From assembly GCA_015056865.1 (NCBI GenBank), contig SVFM01000004.1, positions 106,091-170,090 of the forward strand: DNA of 64,000 nucleotides. Direction: 5' to 3'. The notes below the pieces were generated by a model. The model ran no database searches. It had not been told where the DNA came from and worked only from the letters and a program-made list of their open reading frames with translations. This document shows, piece by piece, positions 24,749-31,802 of the stretch. Each line of letters begins with the position of its first letter. Position 1 is the stretch's first letter. The stretch is from Lachnospiraceae bacterium (GTDB lineage Bacteria > Bacillota > Clostridia > Lachnospirales > Lachnospiraceae). Made by a program: the position numbers and the translations under genes.

Positions 24749-24940
24749 AAAATATAGGTTACCTGCCGTGAAAACCGTTGTTTCCCCGTCGGGCAATATC
24801 AACAACAACAACTACGACAACAACAACGGTGTGCGCCCATTCTGGATCACAGACAGACGGAGTAGGCCGGGAGCCGAAACCAGTGTAGATACAAAAAGGC
24901 AGGTATCCTTCCGCTTAGCGGTAAATACAAAGGTTTTTCT
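24749..24940 (+). ncRNA. DGR template RNA region
   Basis: The 192 bp between avd and the reverse transcriptase hold the template repeat and its downstream spacer. In known DGRs this interval is transcribed as a structured RNA that primes cDNA synthesis. A small hairpin CCGC-tta-GCGG lies near 24912. The frame through the template (starting about 24768) has no ribosome binding site and is not called as a gene. Confidence 0.75.
24775..24838 (+). repeat. DGR template repeat TR
   Basis: 64 bp, flanks identical to VR1 and VR2, with a core of 12 codons that is rich in AAC (seven AAC, plus AAT, ATC, TAC, GAC). It holds 19 adenines in 36 bases. AAC is the codon that adenine mutagenesis can turn into the widest set of residues without making stops. 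It lies between avd and RT, on the same strand as the targets. Confidence 0.95.
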
Positions 24941-25969
24941 ATGGATAATAAAAGTATTATATGCAGTTTTGAAAACCTGTATAAAGCCTATAGAAAGGCT
25001 AAAGCAGGAAAAGGATTTAATGGAAGCTGTGCACGCTTTCAAGCCATGAGTTTAGAGGGCGTGCACAGATTAAAGGAACAGTTGGAGAATCAGACCTATC
25101 GGATGGCACAGTACAATGAGTTTACTATCTATGAGCCCAAGGAGCGCCGGATCCAATCATGTTCTTTTAAGGACAAGGTTGTCCAGCACTGTCTGTGTGA
25201 TGAGATACTGCATCCACGCCTAAAAGATGAGTTTATCAAAACAAACTATGCAGGTCAGATCGGGAAAGGGACGCTGTTTGGCATGGACTGTTTGAAAAAA
25301 CAAATGCTTGACTTTTACCGGGAGCATGGTGTGGATGGATGGATCCTCAAATGTGACATCACCAAGTTTTTCTACAGGATCGATCATGAGATTTTAAAGG
25401 ATGTTGTAGATTACCACTTTGGTGATCCGTACATATCCTGGCTGAATCATTTGTTTATTGACAGTACAGAAGGACCGGGACTGCCTCTTGGAAATCAGGT
25501 AGCACAGGTGTATGCGCTGTTAATGCTAAACGGCATGGATCATATGATAACGGGAGAACTAGGAATAAAGTGCTACGGAAGATATATGGATGATTTTTAC
25601 TTAATTCATCATGATAAGGATTATTTAAAGTGGTGTCTGGAGCACATCCGGGAAATGGCAGATGGTCTGCATTTAGAATTAAACGGAAAGACACAGATCA
25701 CACCTTTTAAATGCGGAATAAGCTTTCTGGGATTCCATCATTATATCACTGATGACGGAAAATACATCCGAAAGCTTAAAGGGGAAAACAAGCGCAGGAT
25801 GAAGAAAAAGATTGCAAGATGGGCGCGTGCAGTTCGATCAGGAAAAATGACCGAAAAGAAATTTTATGAGCGGTACAATGCATGGAAGAATCATGCGCTA
25901 CACGGTAATTGTATTAAGCTATGTCATTCTATGGATCTGTACGCGAAGAAACTTTTGAAAACGGAATAA
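24941..25969 (+). CDS. DGR reverse transcriptase
   Basis: A 342-residue reverse transcriptase without an added nuclease or maturase domain. Fingers/palm motifs: KERRIQSCSFKDKVVQ (about 67-82), ILKCDITKFFYRIDH with the first Asp (about 135-149), GLPLGNQVAQ (180-189) in place of the QGxxxSP of other bacterial RTs, which is the DGR-type motif 4, and YMDDFYLI (215-222) with the catalytic Asp pair. The C-terminal basic helices form a thumb. It should make adenine-mutated cDNA from the template RNA for transfer to VR1 and VR2. All key residues are intact, so activity is likely. Confidence 0.95.
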   Translation: MDNKSIICSFENLYKAYRKAKAGKGFNGSCARFQAMSLEGVHRLKEQLENQTYRMAQYNEFTIYEPKERRIQSCSFKDKVVQHCLCDEILHPRLKDEFIKTNYAGQIGKGTLFGMDCLKKQMLDFYREHGVDGWILKCDITKFFYRIDHEILKDVVDYHFGDPYISWLNHLFIDSTEGPGLPLGNQVAQVYALLMLNGMDHMITGELGIKCYGRYMDDFYLIHHDKDYLKWCLEHIREMADGLHLELNGKTQITPFKCGISFLGFHHYITDDGKYIRKLKGENKRRMKKKIARWARAVRSGKMTEKKFYERYNAWKNHALHGNCIKLCHSMDLYAKKLLKTE

Positions 25970-25977
25970 AACAGGAA

Positions 25978-26024
25978 AGGAGCATGGAGATTTGCTGGCC
26001 AGCACGAAAGACGTCTTTGCTCCT
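25978..26024. promoter_or_regulatory. nested palindromes before the methylase gene
   Basis: Two perfect 12-bp palindromes, TGCTGGCCAGCA (25993-26004) and AAAGACGTCTTT (26007-26018), lie between the arms AGGAGC (25978-25983) and GCTCCT (26019-26024). The outer arm includes a ribosome-binding-like AAAGGAG. The structure could be an operator or an RNA fold that controls translation of the methylase. A 29-codon frame from ATG 25984 overlaps it. Confidence 0.6.
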
Positions 26025-26026
26025 GG

Positions 26027-26893
26027 ATGGAAATGGAAAAAAGAAAGAAAAGAATAAAATGCGAAATATATAGAGACTCAATGCAAAACTACAAAAAGTA
26101 CGCAATACCACCAGCGCAGCTGATTATTGCGGATGTTCCATATAACGTAGGCAAGAACTTCTATGGTAGCAATCCTATGTGGTATAACGGCGGGGATAAC
26201 AGCAACGGAGAGAGCAAGCTTGCAGGAAAGGCGGCATTTAACTCAGATTTTAATTTTAATCTCTATGAGTATTTTCATTTTTGCTCCAAAATGCTGAAGA
26301 AGGAAGATAAGAAAACCGCTCCGAAAGGAAGAAGTTCTGACAGCCCTTGCATGATAGTCTTTTGTAGTTTTGAACAACTACCTACACTGATCGATGCAGG
26401 AAAGAAACATGGTTTTGTAAATTACATACAGCTTGTATTTGTCAAGAATTACAGCCCGCAGGTTCTTAAAGCCAATATGAGAGTGGTCGGTGCAACAGAA
26501 TATGCGCTTGTGATGTACCGGGAGAGATTACCTAAGTTTAGAAATGGTGTTCAAGTGGATGGTGATGGGAAGAATATACGAGGAACCGGGAAGATGATAT
26601 TTAACTGGTTTGAATGGAACAAGGACGGAAAAGAGATCCCTAAAATTCATCCCGCGCAAAAGCCGGTTAAAGTTATTAAAAAATTGATAGAGATATTTAC
26701 TGATCCGGGAGATGTGGTTATAGATCCTTGTTGTGGTAGCGGATCTTCCTTAAGGGCGGCTATGGAACTTGGCAGAAGTGCCTATGGGTTTGAAATAGAC
26801 AGGACGTTTTATAAAAGAGCAAAGGAAGAAATGCTGAACTTTGAAAAAGATGAGCAGATGTCTATTACTGATTACCCGGAGGTACTGCCATGA
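26027..26893 (+). CDS. phage DNA (adenine- or cytosine-N4) methyltransferase
   Basis: A 288-residue methylase of the beta arrangement: the catalytic tetrad appears first as DVPY (IIADVPYNVG, residues about 33-42), and the AdoMet-binding motif last as DPCCGSGSSLRAAMELG (near 235), followed by GFEID. A central target-recognition part of about 130 residues lies between. No restriction endonuclease is next to it, so it is probably an orphan phage methylase protecting phage DNA or altering host methylation. No ribosome binding site is visible before ATG 26027, so translation may be coupled or regulated. Confidence 0.85.
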   Translation: MEMEKRKKRIKCEIYRDSMQNYKKYAIPPAQLIIADVPYNVGKNFYGSNPMWYNGGDNSNGESKLAGKAAFNSDFNFNLYEYFHFCSKMLKKEDKKTAPKGRSSDSPCMIVFCSFEQLPTLIDAGKKHGFVNYIQLVFVKNYSPQVLKANMRVVGATEYALVMYRERLPKFRNGVQVDGDGKNIRGTGKMIFNWFEWNKDGKEIPKIHPAQKPVKVIKKLIEIFTDPGDVVIDPCCGSGSSLRAAMELGRSAYGFEIDRTFYKRAKEEMLNFEKDEQMSITDYPEVLP

Positions 26894-27174
26894 GTAAATT
26901 AGATAATTATGAATGCGAAGGGCAAATGGAATTAACCGATTACCTGAGTTCTCAAATAGTTAAAAGAGATGTAATGGATTTGACAAGTTGGATAAATTCA
27001 CAAGGGAAAGCACAATATGGCCAAATTGGAGATGTGGTTAATGATATTTGTGAACGTATGCAAGCTAATTTATCAAAAGAGCAGAAAGACCGCATCACAA
27101 ATGCAGTGTCTATATACGTTTTAGAAATGTCAATGGGTTATATGGATTATCTCAGAAGACAATCGAAAATTTAG
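26890..27174 (+). CDS. prophage hypothetical protein
   Basis: A 94-residue, largely helical protein that overlaps the methylase stop codon by 4 bp, suggesting coupled translation. No recognised domain. Confidence 0.65.
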   Translation: MSKLDNYECEGQMELTDYLSSQIVKRDVMDLTSWINSQGKAQYGQIGDVVNDICERMQANLSKEQKDRITNAVSIYVLEMSMGYMDYLRRQSKI

Positions 27175-27218
27175 AAGAGCAGAGCGGACAGCTTAAGTTT
27201 GCGTAAGAAGGTGATGCC

Positions 27219-27512
27219 ATGAAACGATCACGATATAGTCCAAATTGGAAAGGGGCTGAAGCAATGAGAGCAAAACGACCTCAAACAATAATAGCAGAGC
27301 AAACGAGAGAAATGTTATTTGACTACATTAAGTTTTTCATACAATACAACGGCTATGCACCAACGTTGAAAGAAGTAAGCGAGGCGTCCGGGCTACATAC
27401 AGCGACTGTGTACAATCATGTACAAAAGCTTATTGAAAGCGGTAGGCTTGAAACGGACTGGAGTAAATCTGCAAGACGAAATTTACATTTACCGGGGAGG
27501 AAAGAAGAATGA
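27219..27512 (+). CDS. LexA-type winged-helix DNA-binding protein
   Basis: A 97-residue protein: basic N-terminus, then a LexA N-domain-like winged helix (FIQYNGYAPTLKEVSEASGL; VYNHVQKLIESGRLE). It lacks the LexA/S24 peptidase domain, so it cannot self-cleave. It is a likely phage regulator of nearby genes. It overlaps the next gene by 4 bp. Confidence 0.75.
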   Translation: MKRSRYSPNWKGAEAMRAKRPQTIIAEQTREMLFDYIKFFIQYNGYAPTLKEVSEASGLHTATVYNHVQKLIESGRLETDWSKSARRNLHLPGRKEE

Positions 27513-27805
27513 GAGTTTATATCAGCGGTCCAATTACAGGGACAGAAGATTATCAAGAAAGATTTGCGAAGGCGCAGGAGCATCTGGAGAGTCAGGGATA
27601 CACAGTTATAAACCCAGCACTGGTGGACATGATTATGCCGGCGGATGCCACATACGATGAATATATGTGTGTTGACTATTGTTTGTTGGACATGTGCGAT
27701 ACAATATACATGCTCGAAGGTTGGGAGAAATCGCCGGGGGCAAACAGGGAACTGGGATTTGCTCTGGCAAAGCATCATACAATAATGCGCGAGAACGTGA
27801 AATAG
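27509..27805 (+). CDS. DUF4406 (nucleoside deoxyribosyltransferase-like) protein
   Basis: A 98-residue protein starting MRVYISGPITGTEDYQERF, the hallmark of DUF4406, a Rossmann-like fold related to nucleoside 2-deoxyribosyltransferases. GWEKSPGANRELGFALA near residue 75 contains the conserved Glu region. Its role may be in nucleotide modification or salvage during phage growth. Confidence 0.85.
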   Translation: MRVYISGPITGTEDYQERFAKAQEHLESQGYTVINPALVDMIMPADATYDEYMCVDYCLLDMCDTIYMLEGWEKSPGANRELGFALAKHHTIMRENVK

Positions 27806-27824
27806 CCCCAAACAGCCATAAATT

Positions 27825-27858
27825 CCGCATACCCTAATAAGTCTGCAAGGGTGTGCGG
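27825..27858 (+). other. hairpin in the gap before 27900
   Basis: Arms CCGCATACCC and GGGTGTGCGG pair almost fully. No T-run follows, so it is more likely a processing or regulatory hairpin than a terminator. Confidence 0.4.
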
Positions 27859-27899
27859 AGAGGGGCAGGAAAAGGCTAGGAAAGGAAAATGGAACTATT

Positions 27900-28178
27900 A
27901 TGCAGGGAGATTTAATAAGCAGAGATGCATTACTTAATGATTTAATTTTTTGCAAAGAATTGACGGGCAGAAAAGCTGTTGAGGCGGTAGCAAAAGTAAT
28001 CAAAGAACAGCCTGCCGCATACGACACGGAGAAAGTTTTGGAGAAGTTAAATGATCAGTACACATCTTGTCTCTGTAAAAACGGAGAGATTTGTAGTTAC
28101 CCGGAATCAATAGGATGCTGTTATGACAGAGCGATCAAAAAAGCGGTTGATATAGTACGCAACGGAGGAAAGGAGTAG
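27900..28178 (+). CDS. prophage hypothetical protein (ISRDALL-type)
   Basis: A 92-residue protein. The start MQGDLISRDALLNDL resembles the start of the protein at 29359 (MSDLISRNALINAL), a motif common in small Clostridia phage proteins. A Cys cluster (CLCKNGEIC, GCCYD) follows. Function unknown. Confidence 0.65.
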   Translation: MQGDLISRDALLNDLIFCKELTGRKAVEAVAKVIKEQPAAYDTEKVLEKLNDQYTSCLCKNGEICSYPESIGCCYDRAIKKAVDIVRNGGKE

Positions 28179-28181
28179 GAG

Positions 28182-28490
28182 ATGTTAATAAGAACCCAGA
28201 ACAAAGAGGGCCTTTATAATTTAAACGCATTGAATGGATTGCTATATAACGAAAGCCATGAGTACAACCGTGGAAAAGATGTTGGAATAAAACATGAAAT
28301 ATGCATTGATACCGGAGTGTTAGATGCTATTGCGGAATATTCAACCAAAGAAAAGGCCATAAAGGTGTTGGATATGATACAAGAAAAATATTGTGAACCA
28401 GTGACATGTGATGTATTTTCTGACAATGAAAAATATATTTACAGCCGTTCCGTATTCCAAATGCCACAGGATAGCGAGGTGGGAACATGA
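28182..28490 (+). CDS. prophage hypothetical protein
   Basis: A 102-residue protein starting after AAAGGAGTAGGAG. It has mixed alpha/beta sequence and ends by overlapping the next gene by 4 bp. No family recognised with confidence. Confidence 0.65.
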   Translation: MLIRTQNKEGLYNLNALNGLLYNESHEYNRGKDVGIKHEICIDTGVLDAIAEYSTKEKAIKVLDMIQEKYCEPVTCDVFSDNEKYIYSRSVFQMPQDSEVGT

Positions 28491-28936
28491 ACGAGATAGA
28501 AGCGGCTGCTATTGTTTGGGTAATAGCCATGTGGCGAGCGGAAGAAGGGGATGAAGAAAGTTGCGAGGCACTGGATATGGCAAAAGAAGCCCTTGAAGAA
28601 ATCCAGCAGTACCGGGCAATAGGCACAGTGGAAGAAATCCAGCAGAAGTTGAAAGAGCTTAAAAGGTGGCACACAAGTGAAGTAAATCCCAAAATCAAGA
28701 ATGTGTTTGCCAATACTTCCACATTGATTTGTCAGAACTGCGACCATAAGGATGAATACATAGAAGAACTTGAGGCCGAAGTGGCAGAGTGCCGGGCGGC
28801 AGTGGAGAAACAGACACCATATAAGCCGGAAAGTTACAGTTTCTTTGATGGAAAATGCAAGTGTGGTGCAATTTTTTTGGACAGGTTAATGAGATATTGT
28901 GCAAATTGCGGACAGAGATTGAATTGGGAGGAATGA
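28487..28936 (+). CDS. prophage protein with C-terminal zinc ribbon
   Basis: A 149-residue protein. The N-terminal two thirds are helical and acidic. The C-terminus is a zinc ribbon (CKCGAIF...YCANCGQRLN). Phage proteins of this composite type are common in Lachnospiraceae and have no known role. Confidence 0.65.
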   Translation: MNEIEAAAIVWVIAMWRAEEGDEESCEALDMAKEALEEIQQYRAIGTVEEIQQKLKELKRWHTSEVNPKIKNVFANTSTLICQNCDHKDEYIEELEAEVAECRAAVEKQTPYKPESYSFFDGKCKCGAIFLDRLMRYCANCGQRLNWEE

Positions 28937-28937
28937 C

Positions 28938-29366
28938 ATGGAGCGTTTAACAGAGAAAATAACAAACAAGGAAACAGGAGAGATACTGGCATACAGGCTG
29001 AAATCTGCATCGGCGGTAGACCATATCAAAGCATGCCGAAAACTTGGCGAATTAGAGGATGCAGAGGAGCAGGGGCGGCTGTTTGTGTTGCCGTGCAAGG
29101 TGGGGGATGATGTTTATTTCATTCCAAGCAAAGTAAATTACAAACTGAATATTTTAAACGAGCATGAGGAAAACAACAGAATTTACCATCAAAAAATAGT
29201 GCGTATTACATTTACACGAAATGAATGGTATGTGGAATGTGATAAGGATCTTGATTACGGCACAGGCAGAGTGCATATCCAACAGCATTTTGGAGAAACG
29301 TGGTTTCTGACTGAGGAAGAAGCCGAAGCGGCACTTGAGAGGATGAAGGGAGAGCGGAATGAGTGA
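28938..29366 (+). CDS. prophage hypothetical protein
   Basis: A 142-residue protein starting MERLTEKITNKETGEILAYR. The middle (LPCKVGDDVYFIPSK) matches a frequent phage pattern for a small beta domain, and the end (FLTEEEAEAAL) is helical. Function unknown. It overlaps the next gene by 8 bp. Confidence 0.65.
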   Translation: MERLTEKITNKETGEILAYRLKSASAVDHIKACRKLGELEDAEEQGRLFVLPCKVGDDVYFIPSKVNYKLNILNEHEENNRIYHQKIVRITFTRNEWYVECDKDLDYGTGRVHIQQHFGETWFLTEEEAEAALERMKGERNE

Positions 29367-29685
29367 TCTGATAAGTAGAAATGCGTTGATAAATGCACTG
29401 GAATTCCATTGTGAGGATACGTGTAAACCGAATACAATCGGTGGTATAGTCACAGGGACAGTCAGAGACTGCATAAAAATTGTAAGTGCACAGCCCACTA
29501 TAGAAGCTGTTCCTGTGGTACATGGGGAGTGGAAACAATGTTTTGAAGATTGGAGAATGCAGATAGTAGGCGATGAATGTTCTGCTTGTGGATTTCAGCA
29601 TTATGGGTCAAGCATAAATCATTATAACTTCTGCCCAAACTGCGGAGCAAAGATGAAAGGAGAAGAACATGAACGAAGCAAATGA
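29359..29685 (+). CDS. prophage protein with C-terminal zinc ribbon
   Basis: A 108-residue protein. It begins like the 27900 protein (DLISRNALINAL) and has a Cys pair CSACGF with CPNCGAK near the end, typical of a zinc ribbon. The segment PTIEAVPVVHGEW is a frequent signature in Clostridia phage proteins. Function unknown. Confidence 0.7.
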   Translation: MSDLISRNALINALEFHCEDTCKPNTIGGIVTGTVRDCIKIVSAQPTIEAVPVVHGEWKQCFEDWRMQIVGDECSACGFQHYGSSINHYNFCPNCGAKMKGEEHERSK

Positions 29686-29950
29686 TATCATGATTACAAT
29701 AAGTCTTTATTTTGAGGTACGCGATTCCGAAGCATATGGTGGCAAGGGGAGTATTGGATATGTCAGTACAAATGTTGATTTTAAAGCATCAGCATTAGCA
29801 AAGGTAGATTTTACAAAATTTACAGAAGCACAGAAACAGGGCGTTGCAAAAATGCTCAAAGTAGACGAGGAAAAAGTTCTTATAATTTCAAGAGGTTATT
29901 ATGAAAATGAAACTGAGGATGAAGATGAGGAAGAAATATGGAGTTTGTGA
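29669..29950 (+). CDS. prophage hypothetical protein with acidic tail
   Basis: A 93-residue protein that overlaps the preceding gene by 17 bp and follows AAAGGAG. It ends in a strongly acidic stretch (NETEDEDEEEIW). No family recognised. Confidence 0.6.
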   Translation: MNEANDIMITISLYFEVRDSEAYGGKGSIGYVSTNVDFKASALAKVDFTKFTEAQKQGVAKMLKVDEEKVLIISRGYYENETEDEDEEEIWSL

Positions 29951-29961
29951 AAGGAGCAGAT

Positions 29962-30132
29962 ATGAAAAGACACCAATTTAAGTATATAAAAGGGTGGTTT
30001 GTATTTCCTTTGGCAATAAGTATATCTAGGAGAATGGAATTGCTTTATGCTCCCATAGCCATATCAGTACATTTTATGTGGTGGCACTATCAGTATACTT
30101 TCCCCGAAAGGAGCAGATATGCAAGGAATTGA
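29962..30132 (+). CDS. small hydrophobic prophage protein
   Basis: 56 residues. ATG 29962 follows AAAGGAGCAGAT, the same ribosome binding sequence used by the next gene. One hydrophobic segment (GWFVFPLAISI) and aromatic-rich sequence suggest membrane association. Confidence 0.5.
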   Translation: MKRHQFKYIKGWFVFPLAISISRRMELLYAPIAISVHFMWWHYQYTFPERSRYARN

Positions 30133-30253
30133 TAAAGCCATAAAAATATTAAAAGAGGAGTATGAAAAGGCACAGAAACTTGAATTCGTTAACTTCCGGA
30201 ACCATACATACCGAAGGGAGAGTAATAAGGATCTTTTGTACATTGAAAATTGA
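30119..30253 (+). CDS. 44-residue helical prophage protein
   Basis: Starts MQGIDKAIKILKEEYEKAQK after AAAGGAGCAGAT and overlaps the previous gene. Short charged helix with basic tail. It is too short for certainty but has a strong ribosome binding site. Confidence 0.5.
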   Translation: MQGIDKAIKILKEEYEKAQKLEFVNFRNHTYRRESNKDLLYIEN

Positions 30254-30267
30254 ATATTGACGGTTGG
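30253..30267. repeat. left arm of 15-bp inverted repeat flanking a moron-like gene
   Basis: AATATTGACGGTTGG here is the exact inverse of CCAACCGTCAATATT at 30675-30689. Between the arms lies one gene with its own promoter. The right arm overlaps a terminator hairpin. Confidence 0.7.
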
Positions 30268-30310
30268 GCATGATTGTCGATTCTTCCCGACATTTGTCGA
30301 TGGATGTGGT

Positions 30311-30339
30311 TTGTTAGTATACAATATGAGTGGTATAAT
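30311..30339 (+). promoter_or_regulatory. promoter of the 30370 gene
   Basis: TTGTTA (30311-30316), 17 bp, TATAAT (30334-30339). A near-consensus host-type promoter inside the prophage, 30 bp before the start codon. Confidence 0.8.
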
Positions 30340-30369
30340 ATCTGTATTACTATAGAAAGGGGATTTGTA

Positions 30370-30660
30370 ATGAAAATAATTTTATCACAACCTGTAAAAA
30401 TTGCAGGAGAGCCGGATATTCACAGGGTGTCGAAAGAGTACACAAGTGACATTGTACCGGTGGTTGGAATTGAAGTTGAAGATCCACTGTGGAAAGATCC
30501 GGGAGGATACAAAATAACTGGTTACTCTATTAGCTATTACGAAGATGCTTACTATGTTGGAATAGAGCAATACGATGAAGAGATTCGTTTTTCACAAAAA
30601 GAAGAGTTTGCAAATATGGCAAAACTTCATGGGTGGAAAGCAAGCTGGGACTTTAGATAA
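30370..30660 (+). CDS. autonomously transcribed prophage gene (moron-like)
   Basis: A 96-residue protein; ATG 30370 follows AAAGGGG. Beta-rich, ending GWKASWDFR; no family recognised. It has its own promoter and terminator and is framed by a 15-bp inverted repeat, which is how phage moron genes expressed in the lysogen are set up. Roles of morons include host fitness and phage exclusion; none can be assigned here. Confidence 0.7.
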   Translation: MKIILSQPVKIAGEPDIHRVSKEYTSDIVPVVGIEVEDPLWKDPGGYKITGYSISYYEDAYYVGIEQYDEEIRFSQKEEFANMAKLHGWKASWDFR

Positions 30661-30673
30661 TGGATAAATACTT

Positions 30674-30702
30674 ACCAACCGTCAATATTCGGCGGTTGGT
30701 AT
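30674..30702 (+). terminator. terminator of the moron-like gene
   Basis: ACCAACC ... GGTTGGT hairpin followed by ATTTTGT. Its left arm is also the right copy of the flanking inverted repeat (30675-30689). Confidence 0.6.
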
Positions 30703-30783
30703 TTTGTACTCAATATCTTTTTCTTGAAACATGAAAGAAGAATGTGATATATTTTATTTAATCATAAGAGCGGAGGTGTTCAC

Positions 30784-31005
30784 ATGGATATTAGCCAGAT
30801 TATACACAAAGTAAATATTATTTTATTAAACTGTAATGACAAAGCATTGCAAGAAGAGTATATAACGAGGCGGTTGTTGAATGAGGAAATAAAAGTTCTT
30901 GAAAGCGCAATGGAGCAGTATGGTAAAGATTACGGAAGTGATTTTGCCGAGTGGGAAAAAGAGCTCAGGAAAAATGAGAGAGATGAACTTTTTGAGATCA
31001 AGTAA
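30784..31005 (+). CDS. small helical prophage protein
   Basis: A 73-residue charged helical protein with a GGAGGTG ribosome binding site. A promoter-like TTGAAA-18 bp-TATATT lies just upstream. It lies between the accessory genes and the late operon; a late regulator would fit the place, but no DNA-binding motif is evident. Confidence 0.6.
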   Translation: MDISQIIHKVNIILLNCNDKALQEEYITRRLLNEEIKVLESAMEQYGKDYGSDFAEWEKELRKNERDELFEIK

Positions 31006-31035
31006 TAGACATATTATCATGCATGGTGTTATAAT
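31006..31035 (+). promoter_or_regulatory. putative late-operon promoter
   Basis: TAGACA (31006-31011), 18 bp, TATAAT (31030-31035), directly upstream of a terminator and the terminase genes. Confidence 0.55.
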
Positions 31036-31068
31036 GTTGCCAATAGGATATACAATTCAGCGCCATTT

Positions 31069-31107
31069 GAGCCGATGAGCAGAGAAATCTGCCGCCGGCT
31101 CTTTTTA
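31069..31107 (+). terminator. terminator between late promoter and terminase genes
   Basis: Outer arms GAGCCG/CGGCTC and an inner GCAGA-gaaa-TCTGC hairpin with a GAAA loop, followed by TTTTT. It lies after the putative late promoter and before the terminase operon, so late transcription would need antitermination. Confidence 0.75.
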
Positions 31108-31131
31108 TTTTGCCAGAAGGGAAGTGAGATA

Positions 31132-31389
31132 GTGAATATAAACAATACCATGAAGAAGTTACAGAAGGCAATATTACAGACGGGCCTTGCTATAATAATT
31201 AGTCGTAGTCAGTTTTATTCTGCAGAGCAGAACAGATTCATACCTATTATCTCACTATCCACAAAAGTATATCATTACTATCCGAGATTAGGGGTATGGA
31301 AGGACCAGACGTTTGAGATTATAAGGACATCGTCCCAGGTGGAGGCGTTGCTCTGTATGGTGGATATACATAAGGCGGTGAGTGCATGA
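31132..31389 (+). CDS. small protein upstream of terminase
   Basis: About 85 residues with a GTG start after GGAAGTGAG; the longer frame would begin inside the terminator hairpin. It overlaps the terminase small subunit gene by 4 bp. Sequence such as YYPRLGVWKDQTFEIIRTSS is beta-rich. Unknown function. Confidence 0.6.
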   Translation: MNINNTMKKLQKAILQTGLAIIISRSQFYSAEQNRFIPIISLSTKVYHYYPRLGVWKDQTFEIIRTSSQVEALLCMVDIHKAVSA

Positions 31390-31802
31390 ACGACAAGCAG
31401 AGAGCGTTTGCTGATTATTACATAGAGACAGGGAATGCGACTCAATCTTATATCAAAGCTGGCTATAGTGAGAAAGGTGCAAATAGAAGTGCAAATAAAT
31501 TGCTGTCAAATGCTGACATTGCGGCATATATAGCCGAAAGAGTGCGCCCTACAGAGCAGAAACGTATTGCCACTGGTGATGAGGTAATGGAGTTCTTTAC
31601 AGCTGTTATGAAAGGAGAGATTAAAGATGCCTTTGATCTTCCGCCTTCATTACAAGACAGACTTAATGCGGCAAAGGAGTTGGCAAAAAGAACTGTTGAT
31701 ATCGGCAACAAGGAAGAATATGAAAAAGATAACTTCATGGATGCCTTAAAAGAGCAATTGCCGGAAGTTATGGAGAAAGCGGGGGAGATTGTTGAAACGT
31801 AA
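31386..31802 (+). CDS. terS: terminase small subunit
   Basis: A 138-residue Terminase_2-type protein: the N-terminal helix-turn-helix RAFADYYIETGNATQSYIKA and KLLSNADIAAYIAERV are characteristic. It recognises phage DNA at pac/cos and recruits the large subunit. The next gene overlaps it. Confidence 0.92.
   Translation: MNDKQRAFADYYIETGNATQSYIKAGYSEKGANRSANKLLSNADIAAYIAERVRPTEQKRIATGDEVMEFFTAVMKGEIKDAFDLPPSLQDRLNAAKELAKRTVDIGNKEEYEKDNFMDALKEQLPEVMEKAGEIVET

Noticed and set aside
24768..25049. Open frame across the DGR template repeat
   Set aside because: No ribosome binding site; it overlaps the RT start in another frame, and its similarity to the targets is only because it is the template.
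24941..25969. Group II intron or retron reverse transcriptase
   Set aside because: No intron domain V/VI or maturase/HNH domain, no msr/msd; motif 4 and the TR/VR repeats show a DGR.
25984..26073. 29-codon leader frame before the methylase gene
   Set aside because: It has a Shine-Dalgarno sequence but lies within the palindromes, and no homologue is recognised; kept only as a note. An A-rich stretch in it does not give a frameshift into the methylase frame.
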